From Acinetobacter equi (GTDB lineage Bacteria > Pseudomonadota > Gammaproteobacteria > Pseudomonadales > Moraxellaceae): a stretch of 64,000 nt of DNA. Both the position numbers and the translations under genes were made by a program. Location of the stretch: contig NZ_CP012808.1 of assembly GCF_001307195.1 (NCBI RefSeq), positions 2,976,001 through 3,040,000 of the forward strand. The letters are read 5' to 3'. Shown in pieces: positions 8,806 to 18,476 of the stretch (the stretch's first letter is position 1; each line of letters starts with the position of its first letter). The notes beneath the pieces were generated by a model that worked only from the letters and a program-made list of their open reading frames with translations, did not search any database and was not told the origin of the DNA.

Positions 8806-11800
8806 TTAACTCGACTTTAATTTAAATATATTTCGAATTAATACATACATAAATGGAATAAAAATAAGAACAAGTACAGTTCCAAAAATCACCCCACCTA
8901 AAACACTTACCCCAATTTCCTGTCGGCTTGCAGCCCCTGCACCAAAAGCAAAAACCAAAGGAATAATCCCTGCACCAAAAGCCAAAGATGTCATTAAAAT
9001 TGGACGCAAACGTAAACTTGCAGCTTCCATCGCAGCATCAATTGCAGTTTTTCCTTGTTGTTGTGCCATAGATGCAAATTCAACAATTAATATTGCATTT
9101 TTACATGACAAACCTATAGTCGTAAGCAATGCAATTTGGAAATAAATATCATTTGGAAAGCCAGCAAAATAACTGAATAAAATATTCCCACCAATCCCCA
9201 ATGGAATTGCTGTCATAACTGCCGTTGGAATTGACCAGCTTTCATATAAAGCTGCTAAGCATAAGAAAATAAATCCAATTGAAATGAGATATAAGAATAT
9301 TGCTTGATTGTTTGATTTATTCTCTTGATAAGACAACCCACTCCAAGCTAAATCCACACCTGATTGCGTACTTACCAATTCCTCTAAGTCTTTCATTGCT
9401 TGACCAGTACTTGCATCTTCAGCTTTATCTGCTTCAAGCTCAATAGCGGTATAACCATTGAAACGATTAACCACTTCTGGACCACCTGACCAACTAATAT
9501 TCGTAAAGTTGGAAAAAGGCACCATTTCACCATTATTATTACGCACTGTCCAATATTGTAAATCTTCAGGTTTTGCTCGATATTCAGCATCACTTTGCAT
9601 CATGACGCGTTTAATACGTCCACGATCAATGAAGTCATTAATATAGCGACCACCTAAAGCTGCTGATAAAGTGGTATTAATGTCTAATAATGCAACGCCT
9701 GATGCCATTGCCGCTTTTTGATTAATAGTTACATTAATATTTGCTTTATCTGGCATCGTTTTTTTATCTAAGTTTTCAAAACTTGGAAAGACTTTTGCAT
9801 CTTCTTTTAACTGTTCAAATTTTTTAGTTAAAACTTGTCGCCCCTGTCCATCTACATCCCTTAGCCAAAGATTCACGCCATTCGTATCACCTAAACCATT
9901 CACTACAGGTGGCATCGTAAAATTAATACGTGCATTTTTATTATTTTTAAAATATTGAATAGCTCGTGCACGAATTTCTGCTGCCGTATTCTCTTGACCT
10001 GCTCGATCATCCCAATGTTTAAATCGAATAAATCCTTGAGCTAAATTTTGCCCAGTCCCAGAAAAATTTCGTCCATAACGCAACATTACCAAATCAACGT
10101 TATCTTTTTCTTGCGTTAAAAAGTATTGTTCAACTTCTTTTCCAATCTCAATTGTTTTAGACATTGGAGCACTATCTTGTAATGAAATTTGAATACCCAA
10201 CATTCCCTGATCTTCACTTGGTAAAAAGCTCGTTGGTAATGCACGATAAAACAAGGCAAATACAATAAATAAGGCACATGAAAGAACAATCGTAATCCAA
10301 CGATATTCAATAATTTTACGTGAAACTTTTAGATACTTTTGATTAACACCATCTAAAAATTGGTTGAATTTAATCGCCCATTTATACGGTTTTTGGTTTG
10401 GTTTTAAAATTAAAGCACTTAATGCTGGAGTTAAAACCAGTGCGGCTAATAATGATATTGCCATAGCAGTAACAAGTGTAATTGAAAACTGTCTATAAAT
10501 AACCCCAGTGGAACCGCCAAAAAATGCCATTGGAATAAATACAGCAGTTAAAACTAAGGTAATACCAACTAATGCACCACTAATTTCTTGCATAGATTCT
10601 ATAGAAGCATCTTTAGCACTTAAACCTTTTTCATGCATCAAGCGCTCAACGTTTTCAACCACAACAATTGCATCATCGACCAACAAACCAATGGCTAAAA
10701 CTAAAGCAAATAATGTTAGTGTATTAATACTCATACCTATGGCGAGCAAAACTGCCATCGTACCTAAAATAACAACAGGAACTGTAATGGTAGGAATAAG
10801 CGTTGCACGCCAATTTTGTAAGAATAAGAAAATGACTAAAATAACGAGAACAATTGCTTCAAATAGCGTTTTAACCACTTCTTTTAATGATTCTTGAATA
10901 AAAGGTGTGTTATCTCGAGGATAGACAAGCTTATACCCTGTTGGTAACTGCTTTGAAACATGTTGAATGGCTTCTTCAATTCGCTTTGATGTTTCAATTG
11001 CATTCGCACCAGTTGTTAAAGATACAGCCATGGCAGCAGATGGATAGCCATTAATCGTACTGTACGATTGGTAATTTTCCGCACCTAACTCAACCCTTGC
11101 AACATCTTTTAAATAGACATAGCCACCTTCTGGTGATGCTTTTAGAATAATTTGATTAAATTCTTCTACTGTTTTTAATCGTGTGCCTGACGTAACTTTT
11201 GCATTTAAATATTGTTCTTGAGCAGTGGGTAATTCACCGACACCACCTGCTGCAACTTGTGTATTTTGTGCTTCGACAGCTCTTTGAATATCACTTGGAA
11301 TCAGTTTATATTCTTTCAGCTTTACTGGATCTAGCCAAATGCGCATAGCTACCTGTGAGCCAAATACATCAACCTCACCCACACCATCTACACGTGCAAT
11401 TTCAGATTCTAAATAACTTAATAAGTAGTCTGATAATTCTATATTATTGCTTTTACCTGTTTCATCATATAAACCAATCACTAAGTGCGTATCGCCTAAT
11501 GATTTAAAAACATTCACACCTTGACGTTGAACATCTTCAGGTAAACGATTCAATACACTATTAATTGCATTTTGGACTTGAACTTGTGCTGTATCAGGAT
11601 CTGTTCCATTCTCAAAACTCAGATTAATACGGCTACGCCCTGTAGAATCGCTACTCGAACTAAAATATAAAAGATGATCTAAACCTTTGATTTGTTGTTC
11701 TAATATTTGCGTTACACTTTCTTCAACTGTGACAGCATCCGCACCCGAATACATGGTACTTACGGAAATTCGTGGTGGAGCAATATCTGGATAGCGCTCA

Positions 11801-11898
11801 ACAGGTAAATTTACAATTGAAAATATGCCCAGCGCCATCACAAAAATAGCTAATACCGTAGCAAAAATAGGTCGTTCAATAAAATATTTAGACAGCAT
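8806..11898 (-). CDS. RND multidrug efflux permease (HAE1 family), without adaptor
   Basis: The 1030-residue protein is an AcrB-type inner-membrane pump that exports drugs by proton exchange. It starts with FIERPIFATVLAIFVMALG, has the large periplasmic loops, and shows the proton-relay residues: the Asp pair in GLLVDDAIVVVENVER, the Lys in GLSCKNAILIVEF and the Arg in LRLRPILMT. Such pumps need a periplasmic adaptor and an outer-membrane channel. Neither is encoded next to it: upstream is dgkA on the other strand and downstream is mgtE. It is clearly related to, but not the same as, AdeB of Acinetobacter (LPVERYPDIAPP instead of LPIARFPSVAPP). No local regulator gene is visible. It must borrow partners coded elsewhere. 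Confidence 0.92.
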   Translation of the reverse strand: MLSKYFIERPIFATVLAIFVMALGIFSIVNLPVERYPDIAPPRISVSTMYSGADAVTVEESVTQILEQQIKGLDHLLYFSSSSDSTGRSRINLSFENGTDPDTAQVQVQNAINSVLNRLPEDVQRQGVNVFKSLGDTHLVIGLYDETGKSNNIELSDYLLSYLESEIARVDGVGEVDVFGSQVAMRIWLDPVKLKEYKLIPSDIQRAVEAQNTQVAAGGVGELPTAQEQYLNAKVTSGTRLKTVEEFNQIILKASPEGGYVYLKDVARVELGAENYQSYSTINGYPSAAMAVSLTTGANAIETSKRIEEAIQHVSKQLPTGYKLVYPRDNTPFIQESLKEVVKTLFEAIVLVILVIFLFLQNWRATLIPTITVPVVILGTMAVLLAIGMSINTLTLFALVLAIGLLVDDAIVVVENVERLMHEKGLSAKDASIESMQEISGALVGITLVLTAVFIPMAFFGGSTGVIYRQFSITLVTAMAISLLAALVLTPALSALILKPNQKPYKWAIKFNQFLDGVNQKYLKVSRKIIEYRWITIVLSCALFIVFALFYRALPTSFLPSEDQGMLGIQISLQDSAPMSKTIEIGKEVEQYFLTQEKDNVDLVMLRYGRNFSGTGQNLAQGFIRFKHWDDRAGQENTAAEIRARAIQYFKNNKNARINFTMPPVVNGLGDTNGVNLWLRDVDGQGRQVLTKKFEQLKEDAKVFPSFENLDKKTMPDKANINVTINQKAAMASGVALLDINTTLSAALGGRYINDFIDRGRIKRVMMQSDAEYRAKPEDLQYWTVRNNNGEMVPFSNFTNISWSGGPEVVNRFNGYTAIELEADKAEDASTGQAMKDLEELVSTQSGVDLAWSGLSYQENKSNNQAIFLYLISIGFIFLCLAALYESWSIPTAVMTAIPLGIGGNILFSYFAGFPNDIYFQIALLTTIGLSCKNAILIVEFASMAQQQGKTAIDAAMEAASLRLRPILMTSLAFGAGIIPLVFAFGAGAASRQEIGVSVLGGVIFGTVLVLIFIPFMYVLIRNIFKLKSS

Positions 11899-12233
11899 AA
11901 TGCCTTTTTCACATTTCCATATTTGTGATGAGATACATCAACCCAAAGCAAAGTTCATGATTTTTCTTTATTTAAACTAGATCATCATCGACTTAAGAGC
12001 AAAAAACAATCCTAGATTACAGAAAAAATTCTTTTTCTATTGAATATGGAGAAAATATGTAGAACTTTCCACACTCAATCAAATGAATTATTAAAATAAT
12101 AATCAAATAATATTATTTGTCTGTTGAATTCTTTTTATTCATCCCTTTGATTCTTTAATTCCTCATCGTTTAAAATCCCTCCACCGACATTAAGTACTTT
12201 TTACTTAATATATTAAATTTCGGATATTTAAAT
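11899..12233. other. Intergenic region, divergent promoters
   Basis: These 335 bp separate the RND gene and dgkA, which diverge. The sequence is AT-rich and holds no ORF and no RNA gene that I can recognise. The promoters of both genes should lie here. Confidence 0.4.
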
Positions 12234-12608
12234 ATGGATCAGCATTCTCCCTTTAAAGGTAAAACAGGTATTAAACGTATTCTAAATGCAACAGGTTATT
12301 CCTTTGCAGGCTTTAAGGCTGCATTTAAAAATGAAGCCGCATTTCGCCAAATTATATTGATTAATATTGTTTTAATTCCTCTTTCATTTTTTCTAAATGT
12401 AAGTGCTACTGAACAAGCCATTATGGTTATTGTTTGTTTACTCTCTATTATTGTTGAATTATTTAACTCTGCAATTGAAGCAGTCGTTGACCGTATTTCA
12501 CTTGAACGTCATGAACTTTCTAAGAATGCAAAAGATATGGGAAGTGCGGCTCAATTTGTTTCCTTAATTATTATTCTAGTGACATGGCTAATTATTTTGC
12601 TTCAATAA
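12234..12608 (+). CDS. dgkA: Diacylglycerol kinase DgkA
   Basis: DgkA is a small trimeric inner-membrane kinase that turns diacylglycerol into phosphatidic acid, recycling lipid left over from membrane-derived oligosaccharide or lipid A modification. The 124-residue protein has an amphipathic N-terminal helix and three membrane helices. Helix 1 begins near NATGYSFAGFKAAFKNEAAFRQ. The catalytic segment ELFNSAIEAVVDR contains the conserved NSAIE motif, with the general-base Glu, and is followed by KNAKDMGSAAQ. Length and motifs match the family. It stands before metH, with 151 bp between them. Confidence 0.95.
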   Translation: MDQHSPFKGKTGIKRILNATGYSFAGFKAAFKNEAAFRQIILINIVLIPLSFFLNVSATEQAIMVIVCLLSIIVELFNSAIEAVVDRISLERHELSKNAKDMGSAAQFVSLIIILVTWLIILLQ

Positions 12609-12759
12609 TCATTTTTTCTGCCCATAAATAATCTGATCTTTATTTACTTATAAATTTTTCAGATCAGCTATATCCGTGATATTGAGCAATCTAAGCAGAA
12701 TTTAACACCTAAATCTGCTAAGATTACAGCCGTTTTTGATTCCTGCTGAGAAAGTTTGA

Positions 12760-15700
12760 ATGTCCACACTTACCACACTAAAAGAACTTCTTACCAAAAG
12801 AATTTTAATTATCGATGGTGCAATGGGTACCATGATCCAACGCCATAAATTGGAAGAAGCCGATTATCGTGGTGAACGTTTTGCAGATTGGGCATACGAC
12901 CTTAAAGGTAATAATGATTTATTGGTTTTAACTCAGCCACATATTATTCAAGGTATTCATGAAGCTTATCTTGAAGCGGGCGCAGACATTATTGAAACCA
13001 ATACCTTTAACGGTACACGTGTTTCAATGTCAGATTACCACATGGAAGATTTGGTTCCTGAAATTAACCGTGAAGCAGCTCGTCTTGCAAAAGAAGCTTG
13101 TGCGAAATATTCAACGCCTGAAAAACCACGGTTTGTGGCAGGTGTGATTGGCCCAACATCTCGAACTACCTCTATTTCACCAAACGTAAACGATCCTGCA
13201 TTTCGTAACATTACCTTTGATGCTTTAAAAGTCGATTATATCGAATCAACCAAAGCGTTGATTGATGGTGGTGTAGACATCATTCTCATCGAAACTGTAT
13301 TCGATACTTTAAATGCCAAAGCTGCCATTTTTGCAGTAAAAGAAGTATTTAAAGAAATTGGTTATGAATTGCCAATTATGATTTCAGGCACAATTACTGA
13401 TGCTTCTGGTCGTACATTGACAGGTCAAACAGCTGAAGCATTTTGGAACTCAATGCGTCATGCAGAGCCAATCTCAATTGGCTTTAACTGTGCGCTTGGT
13501 GCAGATGCGATGCGCCCACACGTTAAAACCGTGTCTGACGTAGCAGATACTTTTGTTTCTGCACATCCAAATGCTGGCTTACCAAATGCATTCGGTGGTT
13601 ATGATGAAACCCCTGAAGAGACTGCGGCATTCATTAAAGAATTCGCTGAAAGTGGTTTGATTAATATCACAGGTGGTTGTTGTGGTACGACACCTGACCA
13701 TATTCGTGCCATTGCACAAGCAGTTGAAGGTATTACACCTCGTCAAATTCCTGAAATTGAACCTGCATGTCGTTTAAGTGGTTTAGAGCCATTTAACATC
13801 ACTAAAGATTCTTTATTCGTAAACGTCGGTGAACGTACCAACGTCACAGGTTCTAAAAAATTCTTACGTTTAATTAAAGAAGAAAACTTCACTGAAGCAT
13901 TAGACGTTGCTCGTCAACAAGTTGAAGCTGGTGCGCAAATCATCGACATCAACATGGATGAAGGTATGCTCGATTCACAAGGTGCGATGGTACACTTCTT
14001 GAATCTAATTGCATCTGAACCTGATATTTCACGTGTGCCAATCATGCTTGATTCTTCTAAATGGGAGATCATCGAAGCAGGTTTGAAATGCGTACAAGGT
14101 AGAGCGGTTGTAAACTCGATTTCCCTAAAAGAAGGTTATGACGAGTTTGTAGAACGTGCGCGTCTTTGCCGTCAATACGGTGCAGCAGTGATCGTAATGG
14201 CATTTGACGAAGATGGTCAAGCAGATACAGCAGAACGTAAAAAAGCAATCTGTAAGCGTTCTTATGATGTGTTGGTAAACGAAGTTGGTTTCCCTTCTGA
14301 AGATATTATCTTTGACCCGAACGTATTTGCAGTGGCAACAGGTATCGAAGAACACAACAACTATGGCGTGGACTTCATTGAAGCAACAGGTTGGATTAAA
14401 CAAAACCTCCCAAATGCAATGATTTCAGGCGGTATCTCAAACGTATCTTTCTCATTCCGTGGTAACGAACCTGTTCGTGAAGCGATCCATGCAGTGTTCT
14501 TGTACCACGGCATTCAACAAGGTTTAACCATGGGTATCGTAAACGCAGGTCAACTTGCGATTTATGATGACATTGATGCCGAGTTGAAAGAAGCCGTTGA
14601 AGATGTTGTACTTAACCGTAACCAAGGTGAAAGCGGTCAAGATGCCACTGAAAAATTATTGGCTGTTGCAGAAAAATACCGTGGTCAAGCTGGTGCACAA
14701 AAAGCCGAAGAAAACCTTGAATGGCGTAATGAATCTGTTGAAAAACGTCTTGAATATGCGCTAGTTAAAGGTATTACCACTTACATCGACCAAGATACTG
14801 AAGAAGCACGTTTAAACTCGACTCGCCCGCTTGATGTGATCGAAGGACCATTGATGGCAGGTATGAACGTGGTTGGCGACTTATTTGGCGCAGGCAAAAT
14901 GTTCTTACCTCAAGTGGTAAAATCTGCGCGTGTAATGAAACAAGCTGTGGCTTGGTTAAACCCGTTCATTGAAGCTGAAAAAACGGTTGGTCAATCAAAG
15001 GGTAAAATCTTACTTGCAACGGTGAAAGGCGACGTACACGACATCGGTAAAAACATTGTTGGTGTTGTACTTGGTTGTAACGGTTATGACATCGTTGACC
15101 TTGGTGTGATGGTGCCATGTGAGAAGATTCTACAAACTGCGATTGATGAGAAAGTGGACATCATCGGTTTATCAGGTTTGATCACACCATCATTGGATGA
15201 GATGGTGTTTGTTGCCAAAGAAATGCAACGTAAAGGCTTTAATGTGCCACTCATGATTGGTGGCGCAACGACGTCTAAAGCACATACGGCTGTGAAGATT
15301 GCACCGCAATATCAAAATGATGGCGTGTACTACACGGCTGATGCATCTCGTGCAGTAGGTGTTGCAACTCAACTCTTATCTGCTGAAATGAAACCACAAT
15401 TGGCAGCGGACTATGCTGCGGATTATGAAAAAATCCGTGTGCGTCTTGCGAACAAACAGCCGAAAGCTGCGAAGTTGTCTTATGCAGAATCTGTAGAAAA
15501 TAACTTCAAAGTTGATTTCGACAAGAATGCCCCTGTGAAGCCGAACTTTATTGGTTCGCAAACGTTCACCAACTATTCTTTAGAAACTTTGGTGGAATAC
15601 TTCGACTGGACACCATTCTTTATTTCTTGGAGTTTGGCGGGCAAATTCCCGAAAATTCTTGAAGATGAAGTGGTAGGCGAAGCAGCACGTGATTTGTATG

Positions 15701-16446
15701 CGCAAGCACAAGCGATGCTCAAAGACATCATCGACAATAAACGCTTTGATGCACGTGCAACATTCAGCATTTACCCTGCGAACCGTGTTGCGGCAGATAC
15801 TGTTGCAGTAACCGATGAAAATGGCAATGTGACGCATAGCTTCGAGCACCTTCGTCAGCAGTCTGACAAAGTGACAGGTAAAGCGAACTATTCTTTGGCT
15901 GACTTTATTGCGCCAAAAGATGTGGCTCAAGATTACTTGGGTGGCTTCACGGTTTCGATCTTTGGTGCGGAAGAACTTTCGCAAGAATACAAAGCCAAAG
16001 GCGATGACTATAATGCGATTATGGTTCAAGCATTGGGCGACCGTTTTGCAGAAGCCTTTGCTGAGCATTTACATGAGCGCATTCGTAAAGAGTTCTGGGG
16101 CTACCAAGCAGATGAAAAATTGTCGAATGAAGATTTGATTAAAGAGAAGTATGTGGGTATTCGTCCTGCACCGGGCTACCCTGCTTGTCCTGAACATTCT
16201 GAAAAAGCGCCACTGTTTGACTGGTTAGGTTCAACTGAGAAGATGGGCACTTACTTAACGTCTAGCTTTGCAATGTGGCCACCTTCATCTGTAAGTGGTT
16301 TCTACTATGCAAACCCTGAAACAGATTACTTTAATGTGGGTAAAATCTCTGGCGATCAGTTGGAAGATTATGCGAAACGTAAAGATTGGACTTTAGATGA
16401 AGCGAAACGTTGGTTAGCGCCGAATTTGGATGATTCAGTAGTGTAA
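12760..16446 (+). CDS. metH: Cobalamin-dependent methionine synthase MetH
   Basis: MetH moves the methyl group of 5-methyltetrahydrofolate to homocysteine through methylcobalamin. All four modules are present in 1228 residues. The homocysteine domain (about 1-325) has zinc ligands Cys244 in FNCALG and Cys307/Cys308 in GGCCGTT. The folate domain (about 350-620) has [11 protein letters not shown]. The cobalamin domain (about 650-890) has the ligand His760 in DVHDIG. The AdoMet reactivation domain (about 900-1228) has [15 protein letters not shown]. It has no riboswitch visible in the 151-bp leader. The stop codon overlaps the first copy of a C5/G5 palindromic repeat, and a strong terminator follows. 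Confidence 0.97.
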   Translation: MSTLTTLKELLTKRILIIDGAMGTMIQRHKLEEADYRGERFADWAYDLKGNNDLLVLTQPHIIQGIHEAYLEAGADIIETNTFNGTRVSMSDYHMEDLVPEINREAARLAKEACAKYSTPEKPRFVAGVIGPTSRTTSISPNVNDPAFRNITFDALKVDYIESTKALIDGGVDIILIETVFDTLNAKAAIFAVKEVFKEIGYELPIMISGTITDASGRTLTGQTAEAFWNSMRHAEPISIGFNCALGADAMRPHVKTVSDVADTFVSAHPNAGLPNAFGGYDETPEETAAFIKEFAESGLINITGGCCGTTPDHIRAIAQAVEGITPRQIPEIEPACRLSGLEPFNITKDSLFVNVGERTNVTGSKKFLRLIKEENFTEALDVARQQVEAGAQIIDINMDEGMLDSQGAMVHFLNLIASEPDISRVPIMLDSSKWEIIEAGLKCVQGRAVVNSISLKEGYDEFVERARLCRQYGAAVIVMAFDEDGQADTAERKKAICKRSYDVLVNEVGFPSEDIIFDPNVFAVATGIEEHNNYGVDFIEATGWIKQNLPNAMISGGISNVSFSFRGNEPVREAIHAVFLYHGIQQGLTMGIVNAGQLAIYDDIDAELKEAVEDVVLNRNQGESGQDATEKLLAVAEKYRGQAGAQKAEENLEWRNESVEKRLEYALVKGITTYIDQDTEEARLNSTRPLDVIEGPLMAGMNVVGDLFGAGKMFLPQVVKSARVMKQAVAWLNPFIEAEKTVGQSKGKILLATVKGDVHDIGKNIVGVVLGCNGYDIVDLGVMVPCEKILQTAIDEKVDIIGLSGLITPSLDEMVFVAKEMQRKGFNVPLMIGGATTSKAHTAVKIAPQYQNDGVYYTADASRAVGVATQLLSAEMKPQLAADYAADYEKIRVRLANKQPKAAKLSYAESVENNFKVDFDKNAPVKPNFIGSQTFTNYSLETLVEYFDWTPFFISWSLAGKFPKILEDEVVGEAARDLYAQAQAMLKDIIDNKRFDARATFSIYPANRVAADTVAVTDENGNVTHSFEHLRQQSDKVTGKANYSLADFIAPKDVAQDYLGGFTVSIFGAEELSQEYKAKGDDYNAIMVQALGDRFAEAFAEHLHERIRKEFWGYQADEKLSNEDLIKEKYVGIRPAPGYPACPEHSEKAPLFDWLGSTEKMGTYLTSSFAMWPPSSVSGFYYANPETDYFNVGKISGDQLEDYAKRKDWTLDEAKRWLAPNLDDSVV

Positions 16447-16483
16447 TCCCCCTCGATCCCCCTTTTGTAAAGGGGGAAGAATC
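16445..16483 (+). repeat. C5/G5 palindromic repeat, copy 1
   Basis: The unit reads AATCCCCCTNNATCCCCCTTTT, a short spacer and AAAGGGGGA. It overlaps the metH stop codon by two bases. Copies 1 and 2 have the same orientation; copies at 18441 and 18943 are inverted relative to them. Confidence 0.8.
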
Positions 16484-16500
16484 CATTCATATCAAATACA

Positions 16501-16530
16501 AAAAATCCCCTCACTTGAGGGGATTTTAGT
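16501..16530 (+). terminator. Terminator of metH
   Basis: ATCCCCTCA (16505-16513) pairs with TGAGGGGAT (16516-16524) around two bases, with an A run before and a T-rich run after. Confidence 0.88.
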
Positions 16531-16534
16531 TTTT

Positions 16535-16568
16535 AATCCCCCTAAATCCCCCTTTTTCAAAGGGTGAT
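16535..16568 (+). repeat. C5/G5 palindromic repeat, copy 2, cut by the IS
   Basis: The left arm AATCCCCCTAAATCCCCCTTT is complete. The right arm reads AAAGGGTGAT where AAAGGGGGAT is expected, and then the IS inverted repeat begins at 16570. The repeat is thus the left flank of the insertion sequence. Confidence 0.75.
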
Positions 16569-16598
16569 GTGTGCTGAAAAAAACGGAGACTTTAACTT

Positions 16599-16630
16599 GG
16601 TAAACTACACATACTCATCAGGAGTTTACC
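16599..16630 (+). promoter_or_regulatory. Hairpin over the orfA start site
   Basis: GGTAAACT (16599-16606) pairs with AGTTTACC (16623-16630), which ends one base before the ATG and covers part of the AGGAG ribosome site. In transcripts that read into the element from outside it could block translation of the transposase, a known safety device of insertion sequences. The pairing is seen; the role is inferred. Confidence 0.55.
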
Positions 16631-16930
16631 ATGAGCAAAAAACAAAAGATTTATACAGCAGAATTCAAAGCTGAAGCAATCAAAGCTATTGATTCAAACA
16701 ATGGCAATGTTTCAGAAACAGCACGACTGCTTGGCATTTCAATGCAAACCCTTTCAAATTGGTACAACAAAGCAAAAGCTGGAAAATTAGTAGGCACACA
16801 ACAATATTCACCTGATCTCGTTGCTCTTCTCGAGGAAAATAAAAAACTGAAGCAGCAACTTAAAACCGCTGAAATGGAAAGAGAATTTCTAAAAAAAGCA
16901 GCAGCGTACTTTGCCAAAGAAAGTCAGTAA
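16631..16930 (+). CDS. IS3-family transposase OrfA
   Basis: The 99-residue protein is the DNA-binding part of the transposase. It has the helix-turn-helix of the IS3 OrfA family (YTAEFKAEAIKAI ... VSETARLLGISMQTLSNWY, about 9-45). A C-terminal leucine-zipper-like coil follows (ALLEENKKLKQQLKTAEMEREFLKKAAAYF, about 64-95) for multimer formation. An AGGAG site lies just upstream. Its frame overlaps that of orfB by a stretch containing A7G, so part of the product is expected to continue as an OrfAB fusion. Confidence 0.92.
   Translation: MSKKQKIYTAEFKAEAIKAIDSNNGNVSETARLLGISMQTLSNWYNKAKAGKLVGTQQYSPDLVALLEENKKLKQQLKTAEMEREFLKKAAAYFAKESQ
16891..16898 (+). other. Programmed -1 frameshift site of the IS
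   Basis: The run AAAAAAAG reads A AAA AAA G in the orfA frame (CTA AAA AAA GCA). A slip of one base back at 16897 enters the orfB frame, which is open from here through the orfB start. This is the classical site for making OrfAB in the IS3 family. Confidence 0.75.
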
Positions 16931-16941
16931 AGTACGCACAT

Positions 16942-17796
16942 ATGAAACAGCAAAAACATGCATACTCAGTCACTATGATGGCTCGGTTACTCCACGTTTC
17001 AGTTTCTGGATTTTATGAATGGTTAAAATATGGCTTAAGTAAGCGGGTTATTCAGAGAAATCATCAAACAATATTGGTTAAAATTGCTCACCAAGAAGCA
17101 AATGAAAGCTATGGTTATATTCGTTTAACCAAGTACTTACAGGCACAAGGAATAGAAATTAGCGAGTATGCAGTTCGTTGTATTAAAAAACTTAATCAGC
17201 TGTATTGTAAGCGGCATAGGCGTTTCAAAAAAACAACTCATGGCGACCACCAACGTACGGTTTACAATAATTTGTTAGAGCAAAATTTTACAGTGACTGC
17301 TCCAAACATTGCATGGGTAAGTGACATTACATACGTGTGGACAGCTGAAGGATGGCTGTATTTAGCGGCTTTAAAAGATCTTTGCAGCAAACAAGTAGTT
17401 GGGTATAGCTTGAGTGAACGGATGACGTCACAGCTCGTTTGCAATGCACTGAGCATGGCGATTCGAAATCATAAACCCTCTCAAGACTTGATTATTCACT
17501 CTGACAGGGGCAGCCAATACTGTAGTCATGAATATCGAAAGATACTTGAAAAATATGGATTTCAGGGATCAATGAGTAAACGCGGTGATTGCTTCGATAA
17601 TGCTCCTATTGAGAGCTTCTGGGGAATATTAAAAAATGAATTGGTTCATCATCGCAATTATAAAACAAGGGAAGAAGCTAAAGCAGATATTACAAAATAC
17701 ATAGAGCTATTTTATAATCAGCAGAGAATTCAGAAAGGATTGGACTTTAAGACACCAAATCAAATGGCAGAAGACTTTTACAGGATGGCTGCCTAG
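16942..17796 (+). CDS. IS3-family transposase OrfB (DDE integrase core)
   Basis: The 284-residue protein is the catalytic half of the transposase. The N-terminal HTH_21-like region (about 40-90) is followed by an rve integrase core. The three acidic residues are visible in WVSDITYVW (Asp about 129), HSDRGSQY (Asp about 190) and APIESFWGILKNE (Glu about 226). The end YNQQRIQKGLDFKTPNQMAEDFY is typical of IS3-family proteins. The frame is undamaged, so the element is likely able to move. OrfB is made mainly as part of OrfAB by frameshift; an ATG at 16942 follows a weak ribosome site. Confidence 0.93.
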   Translation: MKQQKHAYSVTMMARLLHVSVSGFYEWLKYGLSKRVIQRNHQTILVKIAHQEANESYGYIRLTKYLQAQGIEISEYAVRCIKKLNQLYCKRHRRFKKTTHGDHQRTVYNNLLEQNFTVTAPNIAWVSDITYVWTAEGWLYLAALKDLCSKQVVGYSLSERMTSQLVCNALSMAIRNHKPSQDLIIHSDRGSQYCSHEYRKILEKYGFQGSMSKRGDCFDNAPIESFWGILKNELVHHRNYKTREEAKADITKYIELFYNQQRIQKGLDFKTPNQMAEDFYRMAA

Positions 17797-17833
17797 AATT
17801 TCCCAAGTAGAAGTGTCCTGTTATTTCAGCACA

Positions 17834-18287
17834 CATCATAATTAGTTGTGATTATTGATGATATATTTTTTGATAATAAATTAAAGACTTCTAACTCATC
17901 CTTTTTTTCATCTTTTTTTTCTAAAGCAGTTAATAACGATGATATATAGATTTTAAATTTATCGGAAGTTATACCTTCAGCACTTTTACGATAATACTCA
18001 TCATTAACATCTTTAAATTTACCATTACGATCTTCTGAGATTTGACGATTAAACTCACTCTGTAAAAATGACGCTAATTGCATGTAATCATAATTACCTG
18101 ACTTTCTATCATAAACTTTTCCTTTTAGATCAAAGAAAAATTCATCATTACCCTTCAATTCAAATGCAATTTTTTTTAAGAGACCTTCCCACGAATATGA
18201 GTTTTCAAGATAGCGAAGACTAAAACCCGTACCAATAAAAAGTACAGGATGGTTTTTGTAATTATTAATAAAATCAAATATATCCAT
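17834..18287 (-). pseudogene. SIR2-domain protein, 3' part lost at the IS
   Basis: About 150 residues of a SIR2-like NAD-binding domain remain. The start has VLFIGTGFSLRYLENSYSWEGLL, matching the GxGxS nucleotide-binding turn, and the end has SSIITTNYD, matching the TTNYD motif of SIR2-like defence proteins. The frame then runs into the IS end and stops three codons later (stop at 17826-17828). Full proteins of this class are much longer and carry a sensor or partner domain after the NADase. They destroy NAD+ in phage-infected cells. This copy is broken after the first part of the catalytic domain and should be inactive. Which defence system it came from cannot be told. Confidence 0.75.
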
Positions 18288-18370
18288 AAATCTACTACAT
18301 ATCTAGCTCGTTGTATAATTGATTTATAACATTAAAAAAAAACAACTTCCATATTTTGTCTATTTTTAAA

Positions 18371-18405
18371 AATCCCTCCTAACCTCCCTTTAAAAAGGGA
18401 GGAAC
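18371..18405 (+). repeat. C5/G5-type palindromic repeat, diverged copy 3
   Basis: AATCCCTCCTAACCTCCC, then TTTAAAAAGGGAGGAA: same layout as copies 1 and 2 with each C5 block changed to CCCTCC or CCTCCC. Confidence 0.6.
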
Positions 18406-18440
18406 AACACGTATCTAAAACCACGACCAAATTCGCGTGA

Positions 18441-18476
18441 AGTCCCCCTTTGCAAAAGGGGGATTTAGGGGGATTC
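18441..18476 (-). repeat. C5/G5 palindromic repeat, copy 4
   Basis: AGTCCCCCTTTGCAAAAGGGGG followed by ATTTAGGGGGATT. It is inverted relative to copies 1 and 2 and in direct orientation with copy 5 at 18943. The DUF559 stop codon lies inside it. Confidence 0.8.

Larger units (their letters stand above)
16570..17833 (+). mobile_element. IS3-family insertion sequence, intact
   Basis: The 1264-bp element is bounded by imperfect inverted repeats starting TGTGCTGAAA; the match continues with ACTTGG and GAAA/TAAA further in. It carries orfA and orfB in the overlapping arrangement of the IS3 family, with a frameshift site between them. The bases outside the two ends are both GATG when each is read inward, so there is no ordinary direct target duplication. 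The left flank is a palindromic repeat and the right flank is a SIR2 gene, which points to loss of sequence next to the element. The exact IS name cannot be given without a database search. Confidence 0.9.
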
